64,000 nt of DNA from Thermodesulfobacteriota bacterium (GTDB lineage: Bacteria; Desulfobacterota; BSN033; UBA1163). The notes beneath the pieces are model-generated. The model worked only from the letters and a program-made list of their open reading frames with translations. It ran no database searches and was not told where the DNA came from. Numbering within the stretch: position 1 is the stretch's first letter; each line of letters opens with the position of its first letter. The translations under genes were made by a program, and so were the position numbers. The stretch is taken from the NCBI GenBank assembly GCA_026415035.1, contig JAOAHX010000015.1, positions 1 to 64,000 of the forward strand, read 5' to 3'. Below, piece by piece: positions 17,237 to 26,234 of this stretch.

Positions 17237-20200
17237 CTACCTCCCCTTGATCTGCTCCAGCATGCTCCGGGCCAACCGGCGCCTCTCTTCCCGGCTCGTC
17301 TTCTCAAAAAGGCGCTGATAAACCTGCCTGGCCTCCGCCCATCGCCTCTCCTCCATATAGAGGGCTCCCAGCTTCAACAGCGCCTCCTCTGTCAAGGCTG
17401 TCAGATGGGGATAGAGATAGAGGACCTTCGAAAAATGGAGGATGGCCGCTTCCCGATTCCCGGCTTCGGCATAGGCCTCGCCCAATTTGAACAGTGCTTG
17501 GCCAGCCATCCCCTCCTCCGGGCTTCGAAGGGCTTGGGTGAGGGAAGCGATGGCCTCGGAATAACGTTTGAGGTGAAGATAAAGAAGACCCAATCTATAA
17601 AAGATCTCAAAACGCGCCTCCTCCTGGGGATATTTTTCGAGAAACTCCTTCAGGATCTTTTCGGCCTCCTCCATTCGGCCCATGTGTCGGTAGGCCTCTT
17701 CCATCCCCAAGGTGCTTCTCCGGAATGCGAGGCTTGTCGGCCGATTTTTCATCACCCAGGAAAACCGTTCGAGGGCCTTCGGGTAGGCCTTGAGGAGAAG
17801 GTAAGTCTCCCCTGCCTCGAGATAGGCCTCCTGGAGGAGATGGCTTCTCGGATAGGCCCGTATGAACTTCTCCATCTCTTCCATCGCCTCGGACCACCGC
17901 CTCTCTCCCTTCAGCAGGAGGCCGAGGCGAAATTGGGCCTCCTCCGCCCAAGGGCTTTGGGGAAAGAGACGAACCGTTTCCTGGAAGGTCTTCAAGGCCT
18001 TCTCCAACACCTTCGATTGTTGGTAATACTCTCCCAATTGGAGGAGGACCTGGCCTGCCAAGGGATGCTGGGGATAATGTTTGATAAATGCCTCCGCACG
18101 CACCAGGTAGGGGTCAAATTGCTTCTCCTGGAAAAGGCAGAGGAGGATCCCGTAGTCGGCCTCCGGCGCCTCCTTCGATTTGGGGTGTTCTTTGACCAGC
18201 TGTTGGTAGGCCTGGATGGCCTGGGAATACTGTTTAAGGTTGTAGAAGCTGTCCCCAATCTTTAGGAGCGAAGAGGGGGCCAGAGGGCCCTCCGGATGGT
18301 GCCTGAGGAGCTCCTGAAATGCCTCGATCGCCTTTTCGAAATCCCTCTTCCTGAAATGGGACCAACCGGCCCAATATTGAGCCTCCCCGCGGTAGGAACT
18401 CGAAGGATATCTCTCCTTCAGTCTCCCAAAATAATTTAGGGCTTCCTCAAACCGTTCCTGTCGGTAAGCAATCCATCCCAGGAGATAGTATCCTTTCTCC
18501 TTCCCCTCTTCCTCCTGGGACTCCACCAGCCGGATCAAATGGACCTTGGCCTCCTCGTACTGATTCTGGTTCATATAGCATTGACCGAGGACAAGAAGGA
18601 GGGGGGGTGAGGATCGAAATTGGGGAAACTCCTTCAAGATTTTTTGAAAATAAGACAGGGCCTCTTTCCACTCCCCCCGTTCGAAATGGTACCATCCCAA
18701 GGTATTCAACCCTTTTGGATAGAGGGTTGGATTTCCCCTCAGCCCTTCCACGTATTGAAGACCTTTCGGGTAATCTCCCCCCAGAAGGTGGCTCTCGGCC
18801 AACCAATAGAGCACCTCCGGCATTTCAGGATGTCCAGGAAATTTCCTAACCCACTGTTCCCAGTAACCGATGGCCTCCCCATACCGTTTCATAAGGAAGT
18901 GAGTCACCCCAAGCTTCCTGTAGACCTGCTCCTCGAATTCCACTCTCCTCTTAGACCGAAGGATCTGCAGGTAGGCGTCGATGGCCCCCGGGAAGTCCTT
19001 CTGGTTAAAGAGGGAATCTCCTAACATGAGATAGACCCTCTCCCGAAGCTCATTTTCTGGAAAGGCCCTCAAGAACATGCGGAACATCGAGATGGCCTGG
19101 CCGAAATCCCTCTTTTGAAAAAAGTGCTGGCCGATATCGAAGAGACTCTGTTCGTTATAAGGGGATGGGAGAAAATAGGAGAGAAATCTTTGATAATAAT
19201 CGATAGCCCGTTCGGATTCGTCATTTCCGAGATAGCTCCTCAAAAGGCCCCAGAAAATGGCATCCGATAGCGGGGTATGAGGAAAGTGGAGGAGAAGGTC
19301 CTCGAAGGTTTTTCGTCCCCCGAGGTAGTCCTTAGAGGCAATCTGGCTCCAGGCCAGGGCATATCGTGCGCTCTCCTCGAGGGGATGCCGGGGATACCTT
19401 CGCAAAAAGGCTCGAAAAAGGCTCAGGGCGTCTTCATATCGCTTTAACCTGAAGATGTTGAGACTCCTCAGGTATTCGGCCTCGGGCCGCCAGAGTCCCT
19501 CGGGATATTGTTGAAGATGGTCCTCAATCACCCTGAGCGATTCATCAAAACGGCCCAGCTGATAGAGGCAGTATCCTGACCAGAACAGGGAAGACTGGGC
19601 AATGGATAGGCTGGGCTTCGCTTCGTAAGCCAGACGGAAGAACCGGCTGGCCTCCTCGTAGGCCCCTCCCGTCATCCGGATCCAACCGCAGGAGTAAAGG
19701 GCATAGGGTGAGAATTCGTTCTCAGGAAAGGCATCGACGACCCTTTGAAAGTAAACAAAGGCCTCCTCCACGTTCCTTTGATGGAACTTGGCCTCTCCCA
19801 ACCAGTAGGTCGCAGCCCCCCGCCAAGGACTTTCGGGGTATTCCGAAAGCAGCCTTTGGAAGAGATGGACGGCCTCTTCATAATCCCCCTGGAGGTACAG
19901 ATACCTGCCGCGTTCATAAAAGGCCTCGTCCCCACGGATCATCCCCCTGGTCAATCGGCTTCGATAGGCGCAACCTGGCTGTGTCGTGGCAGGGCCCATC
20001 TTCTTCATGGGCGCGATCCGATCTTCCTGAAAGTCAATCGACCCCCAGAAGGGTTCTTCTTTGGTCCCGTGGGCCACGAGCTGGGGGACGGGGGGGTCTC
20101 GCACCTCCTTCCATCGTCTTTCTTCGATCCCTGTGATGGTCACCGCAGAGGTGTTCCCTCGGGTCTGATCCTGGCCATTGAGGAACGAAAAAGAGAAGGT

Positions 20201-20257
20201 AAGGGAGAGGAGGAGGAAAAGGCTGAAGATCTTGACCGCCATTTTGAAAATGTTCAT
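17237..20257 (-). CDS. large exported TPR-repeat protein
   Basis: About 1006 residues from the ATG at 20257; a TTG 12 bases earlier lies between the -10 box and the ATG and is unlikely. An N-terminal signal (MAVKIFSLFLLLSLTFSFSFLNG) is followed from about residue 100 by some twenty tetratricopeptide units of the BamD/YbgF type, each with the pattern of an aromatic pair, A-x2-Y/F-x3-L and YP-spaced turns (LFQRLLSEYPESPWRGAATYW is one; others end FPENEFSPYAL, YPRHPLEESARYAL). Known proteins of this build are periplasmic or outer-membrane-associated scaffolds. Operon partners are a TonB-domain protein and FtsB. Function unknown. Confidence 0.85.
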   Translation of the reverse strand: MNIFKMAVKIFSLFLLLSLTFSFSFLNGQDQTRGNTSAVTITGIEERRWKEVRDPPVPQLVAHGTKEEPFWGSIDFQEDRIAPMKKMGPATTQPGCAYRSRLTRGMIRGDEAFYERGRYLYLQGDYEEAVHLFQRLLSEYPESPWRGAATYWLGEAKFHQRNVEEAFVYFQRVVDAFPENEFSPYALYSCGWIRMTGGAYEEASRFFRLAYEAKPSLSIAQSSLFWSGYCLYQLGRFDESLRVIEDHLQQYPEGLWRPEAEYLRSLNIFRLKRYEDALSLFRAFLRRYPRHPLEESARYALAWSQIASKDYLGGRKTFEDLLLHFPHTPLSDAIFWGLLRSYLGNDESERAIDYYQRFLSYFLPSPYNEQSLFDIGQHFFQKRDFGQAISMFRMFLRAFPENELRERVYLMLGDSLFNQKDFPGAIDAYLQILRSKRRVEFEEQVYRKLGVTHFLMKRYGEAIGYWEQWVRKFPGHPEMPEVLYWLAESHLLGGDYPKGLQYVEGLRGNPTLYPKGLNTLGWYHFERGEWKEALSYFQKILKEFPQFRSSPPLLLVLGQCYMNQNQYEEAKVHLIRLVESQEEEGKEKGYYLLGWIAYRQERFEEALNYFGRLKERYPSSSYRGEAQYWAGWSHFRKRDFEKAIEAFQELLRHHPEGPLAPSSLLKIGDSFYNLKQYSQAIQAYQQLVKEHPKSKEAPEADYGILLCLFQEKQFDPYLVRAEAFIKHYPQHPLAGQVLLQLGEYYQQSKVLEKALKTFQETVRLFPQSPWAEEAQFRLGLLLKGERRWSEAMEEMEKFIRAYPRSHLLQEAYLEAGETYLLLKAYPKALERFSWVMKNRPTSLAFRRSTLGMEEAYRHMGRMEEAEKILKEFLEKYPQEEARFEIFYRLGLLYLHLKRYSEAIASLTQALRSPEEGMAGQALFKLGEAYAEAGNREAAILHFSKVLYLYPHLTALTEEALLKLGALYMEERRWAEARQVYQRLFEKTSREERRRLARSMLEQIKGR

Positions 20258-20269
20258 CCGTTCTATCAA

Positions 20270-20297
20270 AGTATCAGATGGGCCAACGGATTGTCAA
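20270..20297 (-). promoter_or_regulatory. sigma-70-type promoter for the TPR gene
   Basis: TTGACA at 20297-20292 and GATACT at 20275-20270 with a 16-base spacer, reading leftward. The -10 box ends 12 bases before the ATG and no Shine-Dalgarno lies between. Confidence 0.6.
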
Positions 20298-20319
20298 GAA
20301 TTGACAGGATATTCAAAGG

Positions 20320-20325
20320 TATGAT
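20320..20325 (+). promoter_or_regulatory. candidate -10 box for the PCMT gene
   Basis: TATGAT ends 11 bases before the GTG. A TTGACA lies only 13 bases upstream (20301-20306), too near for a normal -35, so the promoter call is weak. Confidence 0.3.
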
Positions 20326-20336
20326 AACCTTCGGTT

Positions 20337-21077
20337 GTGAAGTCAACTTTCTGCGTTTACCTCCTTTTTGTCATCCTATGCGTCTTAACGGGAGGATGTA
20401 GCGGGGAGAGGGTGGGATTCCCTCCAAAGGCGGAAAGGGATTTCAAGAAGATGCGGGAGAAGATGGTGGAGACCCAGATTAAACAAAGGGGCGTGAAAGA
20501 TGAACGGGTCCTCGCCGCCATGCTGAAGGTCGAGCGCCACCGCTTCGTTCCAGAGGAGTATCAGGCCCTTGCCTATTCTGACCAGCCTCTTCCCATCGGA
20601 GAGGGACAGACCATCTCCCAGCCCTATATCGTCGCCTTGATGACGGAACTGCTCGAGCTGAAAGGGGAGGAGAAAGTTCTCGAAGTTGGAACCGGATCGG
20701 GCTATCAGGCGGCCATCCTTGCCGAACTGGCCAAAGAGGTTTACACGATCGAGATCCTTGAAACGCTTGCCACTTCAGCCAGGCGGCTGCTCCAAGAACT
20801 CGGGTACCCCAATATCCAAGTGAAAGCCGGAGATGGCTATCTCGGTTGGCCGGAGGCTGCCCCTTTCGATGCCATCATCGTCACCTGTGCCCCTGACCAC
20901 ATTCCCGTTCCCCTCATCGAACAGCTTAAGGAAGGGGGACGGCTGGTCCTCCCCGTCGGGACCCATGCTCAAGAGTTGAAAAAGGTGATCAAACGATCCG
21001 GCAAGATCGAAACGATCGACGTCATCCCGGTCATCTTCGTCCCGATGACCGGCGAGGGGGTGAAACGAAAGAAGTAG
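20337..21077 (+). CDS. pcm: exported protein-L-isoaspartate O-methyltransferase
   Basis: 246 residues. The catalytic part is a clear [76 protein letters not shown] (SAM motif I), then [20 protein letters not shown] and [12 protein letters not shown]. Ahead of the usual start is an in-frame 20-residue signal peptide with a Cys lipobox-like end (CVLTGGC), so a lipoprotein destined for the periplasm is predicted; the -3 residue (Thr) is not optimal. PCMT is normally cytoplasmic because SAM is. A start at the internal ATG (MREKMVE, after AAAGGG) would give the cytoplasmic form; both may be made. Confidence 0.88.
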   Translation: MKSTFCVYLLFVILCVLTGGCSGERVGFPPKAERDFKKMREKMVETQIKQRGVKDERVLAAMLKVERHRFVPEEYQALAYSDQPLPIGEGQTISQPYIVALMTELLELKGEEKVLEVGTGSGYQAAILAELAKEVYTIEILETLATSARRLLQELGYPNIQVKAGDGYLGWPEAAPFDAIIVTCAPDHIPVPLIEQLKEGGRLVLPVGTHAQELKKVIKRSGKIETIDVIPVIFVPMTGEGVKRKK

Positions 21078-21080
21078 ACC

Positions 21081-22415
21081 CTACCTTTTCTTCCTCCAGG
21101 CCTCCAACCTCCTTTTGATCTCCTTCTCGAATCCCTGCTCCGAGGGGTGGTAATAGATCTTCCCTTTCAAATTTTCCGGGAGATACTCCTCTTCAACGAA
21201 ATGATCCGGGTAATCATGAGGGTACTTATAATCTCTCCCGTAGCCCAGATCCTTCATCAAGGAGGTGACCGGATTTCGGAGATGGAGGGGGACGGGCAGA
21301 TTCTCCAGCTCCCGGACATCTCTCTGGACGGCCTGAAAGGCAGTGTAAAGGGCATTCGATTTTGGAGCGGTGGCCAAGTAGACCGCGGCCTGCGCCAGGG
21401 CCAGGTCGCCTTCCGGACGGCCGATGAAATGAAAGGCCTGCATGGCCGAGACCGAAACCTGAAGGGCATGGGGGTCGGCGTTTCCGATGTCTTCCGAGGC
21501 AAACCGGATCATCCTTCTGGCGATGTAGAGGGGATCTTCCCCGGCTTCGAGCATTCGACCGAGCCAGTAGAGGGCGGCATCCGGGTCGCTCCCCCTGAGG
21601 CTCTTATGGAAGGCGGAGATCAGATTATAATGCTCCTCTCCGCTCTTGTCGTAAAGAAAGGCCTTCCTCTGGAGGACCTCTTCGAGGTTCTCTGGCGTGA
21701 TTTGACGGACTCCATTTTCATCGGGCGGGGTGGTGAGGACAATCATTTCGAGGGTATTCAAGCCCACCCTCGCATCCCCATTGGCCAGGGTCGCAATCCT
21801 CCGGATCACTTCGCCACTTATCTGGGCAGGATATTGCCCCAGCCCCCTCTCTCGATCCTTTAAAGCCCGGCTCAGGATGACCTCGATCTCCTCCTCCCGA
21901 AGGGCGTTAAGAGTGAAGACCTTGGCCCTGGAAAGGAGGGGGGAGATGACCTCGAAAGATGGGTTCTCTGTGGTTGCGCCGATGAGGATGATCGTCCCCC
22001 TTTCCACGTGGGGGAGGAAGGCATCTTGTTGGGCCTTGTTGAAACGGTGGATCTCGTCGATAAAGAGGATGGTCCGCCTTCCCCGGTATCCCCACTCCTC
22101 CTCCGCCTCCTTGATAACCTCTTTGATCTCTTTGACTCCGGAAAGGACGGCGCTGAAGGCGATGAACCGGGCCCGGGTCAGCGAGGCGATGAGCAAGGCC
22201 AAGGTCGTCTTGCCCGAGCCCGGAGGCCCCCATAAGATCATGGAAGGGATTTGATCCGACTCGATGGCCTGCCGGAGGACCTTTCCAGGACCCAGGAGAT
22301 GGTCCTGCCCGACAAACTCTTCCAAAGTCCTGGGCCTCATGCGGTCTGCGAGAGGACCGTCTTTCCTGAACGTCTCCCCACCGGTTCTTCGGAAAAGATC
22401 GGGCTGTCTCTTCAA
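21081..22415 (-). CDS. rarA: replication-associated recombination protein A (MgsA/RarA AAA+ ATPase)
   Basis: 444 residues. MRPRTLEEFVGQDHLLGPG, Walker A GPPGSGKTTLALLIA, Walker B ILFIDEIHRFNKAQQ, sensor 1 LIGATTENPSFEV, arginine-finger LLSRAKVF and the C-terminal MgsA region (SDPDAALYWLGRMLEAGEDP, YKYPHDYPDHFVEEEYLP) leave little doubt. Clamp-loader-like protein acting at stalled forks. TTG start with GGAG six to seven bases upstream. It ends four bases from the convergent PCMT stop. Confidence 0.96.
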   Translation of the reverse strand: MKRQPDLFRRTGGETFRKDGPLADRMRPRTLEEFVGQDHLLGPGKVLRQAIESDQIPSMILWGPPGSGKTTLALLIASLTRARFIAFSAVLSGVKEIKEVIKEAEEEWGYRGRRTILFIDEIHRFNKAQQDAFLPHVERGTIILIGATTENPSFEVISPLLSRAKVFTLNALREEEIEVILSRALKDRERGLGQYPAQISGEVIRRIATLANGDARVGLNTLEMIVLTTPPDENGVRQITPENLEEVLQRKAFLYDKSGEEHYNLISAFHKSLRGSDPDAALYWLGRMLEAGEDPLYIARRMIRFASEDIGNADPHALQVSVSAMQAFHFIGRPEGDLALAQAAVYLATAPKSNALYTAFQAVQRDVRELENLPVPLHLRNPVTSLMKDLGYGRDYKYPHDYPDHFVEEEYLPENLKGKIYYHPSEQGFEKEIKRRLEAWRKKR

Positions 22416-22448
22416 TGTCCCACTCCTACCGCCGTCCCCTTCCTCGTC

Positions 22449-23261
22449 TTAGGCAGGTCCTCCAGACCACCGGACCTCCTGAATCGACTGCAGCATCTCC
22501 TCGTGGATCAACCCATTGGTGGCGATGAGGAGTCCTGCGGAATAGATATCGAAAGGCTTGTCCTCTGGATCGGTCACCTTTCCCCCGGCCTCCCGGATCA
22601 TGAGACTGCCCGCGGCGATATCCCAAGGTTTCAATTTAAATTCCCAGAAGCCATCAAAACGGCCTGCCGCGACATAGCAGAGGTCGATGGCGGCCGACCC
22701 GGGACGGCGAATGGCCAGGGTTTGGCGGATAAATTGACGAAAGTAAGGGAGGTAATCGTCGGGTCGTTCTTGCACATCATAGGGAAACCCGGTGGCGATA
22801 AAACTCCTCCGCAACCGCCCGGTCTGAGAGACGCGGATTCTCCTTTCGTTGAGATAGGCCCCGCCCCCTTTCAGGGCGACGAAGAGCTCATCCAGAATGG
22901 GGATGTAGACCACCCCGAGAATTACCTCCCCTTCCCGCTCAAGGGCGATCGAGATCGAGAAGAAGGGGAATCCCCGGGCATAGTTAGTCGTCCCATCTAA
23001 GGGGTCGATGATCCATCTCCAAGGCCCCCCCCTTCCCTGAAAAGGGCTCTCCTCGGTCAGGATCTCATGCTCAGGGAACTGCTGCCGGATCGTCCTTTGG
23101 ATGGTTAAATCACAGAGGCGATCCACCTCGGTCACGGGGTCGAACTCTCCCTTGTAGGTGATCGACTGGGGCCTGCCAAAATGGTCCATCTGGATCTTCC
23201 CGGCCTCCCTGGCCGCCTGGAGGGCCACCGCGAGATAGGGTTCGCTCTCTTTTAGGGACAT
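22449..23261 (-). CDS. suhB: inositol monophosphatase family protein
   Basis: 270 residues from ATG 23261 (GGGAG five bases upstream). FIG/IMPase motifs: DPVTEVDRLCD, HEILTEESPF (metal Glu), IIDPLDGTTNYARGFPFF (metal Asp pair) and LKPWDIAAGSLMIREAGGKV. Hydrolyses inositol-1-phosphate or related sugar phosphates with Mg; family members also include NADP phosphatases and SuhB. Frame extends upstream of the ATG only over the divergent neighbour. Symbol tentative. Confidence 0.88.
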   Translation of the reverse strand: MSLKESEPYLAVALQAAREAGKIQMDHFGRPQSITYKGEFDPVTEVDRLCDLTIQRTIRQQFPEHEILTEESPFQGRGGPWRWIIDPLDGTTNYARGFPFFSISIALEREGEVILGVVYIPILDELFVALKGGGAYLNERRIRVSQTGRLRRSFIATGFPYDVQERPDDYLPYFRQFIRQTLAIRRPGSAAIDLCYVAAGRFDGFWEFKLKPWDIAAGSLMIREAGGKVTDPEDKPFDIYSAGLLIATNGLIHEEMLQSIQEVRWSGGPA

Positions 23262-23279
23262 CCTCTCTCCCACAGGGGT

Positions 23280-23308
23280 TTGACATTCCTTAGATCTGAC
23301 TATATGAT
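23280..23308 (+). promoter_or_regulatory. sigma-70 promoter for the hot-dog thioesterase
   Basis: TTGACA (23280-23285), 17-base spacer, TATGAT (23303-23308). It overlaps the leftward suhB promoter, so only one may fire at a time. The predicted 5' leader of about 80 bases contains the small hairpin at 23353-23370. Confidence 0.7.
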
Positions 23309-23327
23309 ACCCCAAAATACAAGTCAA
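23299..23327 (-). promoter_or_regulatory. sigma-70 promoter for suhB
   Basis: Leftward TTGACT (23327-23322), 17-base spacer, TATAGT (23304-23299). The -10 shares bases with the rightward promoter. Confidence 0.7.
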
Positions 23328-23352
23328 CCTGGGGCCCATAAAAGGGTGGACC

Positions 23353-23370
23353 CCTGTCCCTCGGGGACGG
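23353..23370. repeat. GTCCC/GGGAC hairpin in the 5' leader
   Basis: CTGTCCC and GGGACGG can pair around a three-base loop (one G-T pair). It belongs to the GGGGACAG-type hairpins also found at 13387 and 50106. Confidence 0.5.
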
Positions 23371-23394
23371 CAAAGGTTCGAATCAGGAGGGAAG

Positions 23395-23805
23395 ATGGAA
23401 TTCGTTGCGGAAGGGAGCTGTTTTGTCTGCGGTGAAAAGAACCCAGGGGGGTTGAAGATCAAATTCCAGGTAGATCGGGTGAATCAGACCATCTCGGCGA
23501 CCTATTCGGTCCCCTCCACCTATCAAGGGTGGGAGGGCGTGGTCCATGGCGGAATCGTTTGCACCCTCCTTGACGAGGCCATGGCCAATCTCGTCTACGA
23601 ACTGGGACTGGGCGGCATCGTGGCGGCGATGGAGGTTAGGTTTAAGAAACCCGCCCCGGTCCTTGAGCCCCTTAATATTTTTGGGGAGATCACAGAGGTG
23701 CACAAAAAGCTGGTCAGGGCCAAAGCGAGGATTTCAAGGGAGGATGGAACCTTGCTGGCTACAGCCACCGCCACTTTCGTTCGGCAGGAGCGTCAGACGG
23801 GCTGA
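23395..23805 (+). CDS. PaaI/YigI-type hot-dog thioesterase with CxxC head
   Basis: 136 residues. N-terminal SCFVCGEKNPGGLKI has a CxxC found in a subgroup of hot-dog thioesterases; the core WEGVVHGGIVCTLLDEAMANL has the H-G-G and the catalytic Asp/Glu region of the PaaI fold; KPAPVLEPLNIFGEI follows. Likely hydrolyses an acyl-CoA. GGAGGGAAG precedes the ATG. Its stop overlaps the convergent amidohydrolase gene by 13 bases. Confidence 0.87.
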   Translation: MEFVAEGSCFVCGEKNPGGLKIKFQVDRVNQTISATYSVPSTYQGWEGVVHGGIVCTLLDEAMANLVYELGLGGIVAAMEVRFKKPAPVLEPLNIFGEITEVHKKLVRAKARISREDGTLLATATATFVRQERQTG

Positions 23806-24680
23806 ACTTTAGGCTTCTCATCCGCCTCCCTCAGAAAGGGTTTCGATGGAAGGAGTCTCAAGAGGTTCGATCCCAGGATTTTTTCCCTCTCCTCCGTCGT
23901 GAGGCCGAGACGCTCCATCTCCTCGAAGTACCTCCCAGGCCTGATCAAGGGGAAGTCCGATCCGAAAACGATCTTTTCGACCCCGATGATCCGCTTCGCC
24001 ACCTGGTAGATCTCTCTCGAATAGAGGAACGGGGAGGCTGCTGTATCGTAAAAGACGTTTTTCATCGCCCGGGCCACCTCCGGCATCAGTTCATAAAAGA
24101 AAAGGCCCCCGCCCCAATGGGCCAAGAGGATTTTAAGCCCGGGAAAGGCGAGGACGAACTGATAGATCGTTTCAAGGTCTGTCTGGACCTTCCCCGGGTA
24201 GAGGTGGCCTACAGGTTCATTGGCATGGAGCAGGAGGGGGATCTCCCATTGCTCCATCCTCCTGAAAACCCTTTCCAGGGCCTTCATTCCCTCGAGGCTC
24301 ATTGGCCGATCGTAAAAGGCCATCTCCCCCACCCCACAGGCCCCTTCCCCGATCCCTCGTTCCAACTCCTGCAAAGACCATTCTGGGTCAGAAAAGGGGA
24401 AAAGGATGAAAACGATCAGCCGGCCGGGATAGCGCCTGCTCGATTCGATCAGGTAGGCGTTGTGAAGGGCGCAGAGTTCCTTGTCCCTCCAGGGGAAACC
24501 GCAGATGACGGCTCGGGATACCCCGGCCTCGTCCATGGAGGCGATCAACTCCTCGGCGCCGATGAGCCTGGCCTTCGGATGAGCGTAGATCGCAGCAAAC
24601 CCCCGGTCTTTCCCACAGAAACCGATTCGGTCTCTTCTGACCGATTCCGGAAAGATGTGGGTATGACCATCGATGATCAT
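23793..24680 (-). CDS. amidohydrolase-2 family metal-dependent hydrolase/decarboxylase
   Basis: 295 residues, TIM-barrel. MIIDGHTHIFPE (HxH metal site), VGEMAFYD, PLLLHANEP (His), ILLAHWGGG (His) and FGSDFPLI (catalytic Asp) are all present and in order. Amidohydrolase-2 enzymes include aromatic-acid decarboxylases and lactone hydrolases; which reaction is meant is not evident. The gene ends the leftward group starting with the NlpC/P60 gene; the spacing to the YciO gene is 24 bases. Confidence 0.87.
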   Translation of the reverse strand: MIIDGHTHIFPESVRRDRIGFCGKDRGFAAIYAHPKARLIGAEELIASMDEAGVSRAVICGFPWRDKELCALHNAYLIESSRRYPGRLIVFILFPFSDPEWSLQELERGIGEGACGVGEMAFYDRPMSLEGMKALERVFRRMEQWEIPLLLHANEPVGHLYPGKVQTDLETIYQFVLAFPGLKILLAHWGGGLFFYELMPEVARAMKNVFYDTAASPFLYSREIYQVAKRIIGVEKIVFGSDFPLIRPGRYFEEMERLGLTTEEREKILGSNLLRLLPSKPFLREADEKPKVQPV

Positions 24681-24704
24681 GCAGGAGAGGAGACGTCCTT
24701 GGAT

Positions 24705-25313
24705 TTACAGGAAGAGGCTGACATCCCCCTTCCCTTTACGGAGGACCTTGGGCTCATCCTCGGTGAGGTCGATGATGCTCGAATGCTCTGCGACGATGAC
24801 CCCTCCGTCGATGACGAGATCGAGCTGCTTCCCGAACCGCTCTTCGATCTCGAGGGGGTTGTTGTATAAGGTGTCCTCAGGTGTGTAGACGCTGGTGCTG
24901 ATGATCGGATGGCCCAATTCCTTGACGAGGGCGAGGCAGATCTTGTTGTCGGGGATGCGAATGCCGACCGTCTTCTGCTTCGTCATGGCCATCTTGGGGA
25001 CCAGCTTGGTCGCCTTCAGGATGAAGGTGTAAGGGCCGGGGAGAAGCTTCTTCATCATTTTATAGGCGTAATTGGAGACGTAGGCATAGCGGCTGATGTC
25101 CTTCAGGTCGGCACAGATAAAACTGAGGGGTTTCTTCCCGTCCATCTTTTTCAAACGATGGATCCTCCGGATCGCCTCGGGTTGAAAGAGGTCGCAACCC
25201 AATCCATAGATGGTGTCGGTGGGATAACCGATGACCCCTCCCTGTTGGAGGACCTCCACCACCTTTCGGATCAGCCGGACCTGAGGATTTTTGGGATTGA
25301 TGGTAAGGATCAT
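24705..25313 (-). CDS. yciO: YciO/YrdC/Sua5 family protein
   Basis: 202 residues. GGVIGYPTDTIYGLGCDLF and KPLSFICADLKDISRYAYVS are YrdC-domain motifs; the shorter, YciO-like C-terminus (IDLTEDEPKVLRKGKGDVS) lacks the Sua5 extension. YrdC/Sua5 make threonylcarbamoyl-AMP for tRNA t6A37; YciO itself has no firmly settled role, so the product could be TsaC or the YciO paralog. It is preceded by the wall hydrolase, stop and start four bases apart. Confidence 0.9.
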   Translation of the reverse strand: MILTINPKNPQVRLIRKVVEVLQQGGVIGYPTDTIYGLGCDLFQPEAIRRIHRLKKMDGKKPLSFICADLKDISRYAYVSNYAYKMMKKLLPGPYTFILKATKLVPKMAMTKQKTVGIRIPDNKICLALVKELGHPIISTSVYTPEDTLYNNPLEIEERFGKQLDLVIDGGVIVAEHSSIIDLTEDEPKVLRKGKGDVSLFL

Positions 25314-25316
25314 CTC

Positions 25317-26234
25317 TCAACTCTCTTGTTCCAGTTCGATCACCCGCACCCCGTTGAGGAACCTCTGTCTGAAATAAGGCAAATCGAGGCTGTCCACCCG
25401 CACCTCTTTGCTCCGATAGGAGGCGTGGATGAATTCGTTGTTGCCGATATAAATCCCTACGTGGATGTTGTTGGCCCGCCGCGTTCGGAAAAAGAGAAGG
25501 TCCCCCTCTTCAAGCTCCTCCCGACCGACCTTCTTCCCAATGGACAGCTGTTCCCGGGCGGTCCTTGGAAGATGGACATTGAAGATCTCGAAGATCTTCT
25601 TCACAAAAGCGGAACAGTCCATTCCTTTGATCGTGCTGCCGCCCAACCGGTAAGGGACGCCCAGGAAGGTCTTCACCACCCGTATGAAGAGGTTTCGTTC
25701 TTCAGGGCTCCTCCACTTTCCCAGGGGTTCGGAGTCTTTAAACCCTTCGGCCTCTGTCACCGGAGAGTCGCTGCTCTCCGAAACGTCGCCGAGTTCCTCC
25801 AGTTCCTCCGCCTGGCTCCCCCTTCGCTCCGATAGGATCAGCCTCTGGCCTACCTTCAACGCAGACGTCTGGAGCCGGTTCAACCGCTTGATCTCTTCAA
25901 TCGAAAGGCCCGTCTTTTTCGATATCGAATGGAGGCTCTCTCCCTGTTTGACGACATAGACTTCAGGCTCCCAGGTGGTCTTCCTCAGACCATTTCCCGA
26001 AGGTCCCTTTTGGGGAGAGGGGATGAGAAGAACCTGTTTGGGCCGGAGAAGGGAGCCGGAAAGACCGTTCGCCTCTCTCAACGCCTCTACGGAAATGCCA
26101 TATTGCTTTGCGATCGTGTAAAGGGTGTCTCCAGATTTGACCGTATACCTTGTCTCTGCCAGAATTCCCGCTGGGAAGGCCAGAAGCAGAAGGACGACCA
26201 GCCTCACCCCCAGAAAGCTCAACCGTCCTGCCAT
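25317..26234 (-). CDS. secreted LysM-NlpC/P60 peptidoglycan hydrolase
   Basis: 305 residues. Signal peptide (VRLVVLLLLAFPAGILA), two LysM domains (YTVKSGDTLYTIAKQYGI and YVVKQGESLHSISKKTGL), a Ser/Glu linker, then an NlpC/P60 domain with GMDCSAFVKKIF (catalytic Cys), NIHVGIYIGNNEFIHAS (His) and the final polar residue region. Cuts peptide cross-links (D-Glu-diamino-acid type in the family). A strong SD AAAGGAGGA precedes the ATG. Periplasmic by prediction. Confidence 0.93.
   Translation of the reverse strand: MAGRLSFLGVRLVVLLLLAFPAGILAETRYTVKSGDTLYTIAKQYGISVEALREANGLSGSLLRPKQVLLIPSPQKGPSGNGLRKTTWEPEVYVVKQGESLHSISKKTGLSIEEIKRLNRLQTSALKVGQRLILSERRGSQAEELEELGDVSESSDSPVTEAEGFKDSEPLGKWRSPEERNLFIRVVKTFLGVPYRLGGSTIKGMDCSAFVKKIFEIFNVHLPRTAREQLSIGKKVGREELEEGDLLFFRTRRANNIHVGIYIGNNEFIHASYRSKEVRVDSLDLPYFRQRFLNGVRVIELEQES

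Noticed and set aside
24909-25835. A 308-codon rightward frame
   Set aside because: Antisense to the YciO and NlpC/P60 genes.
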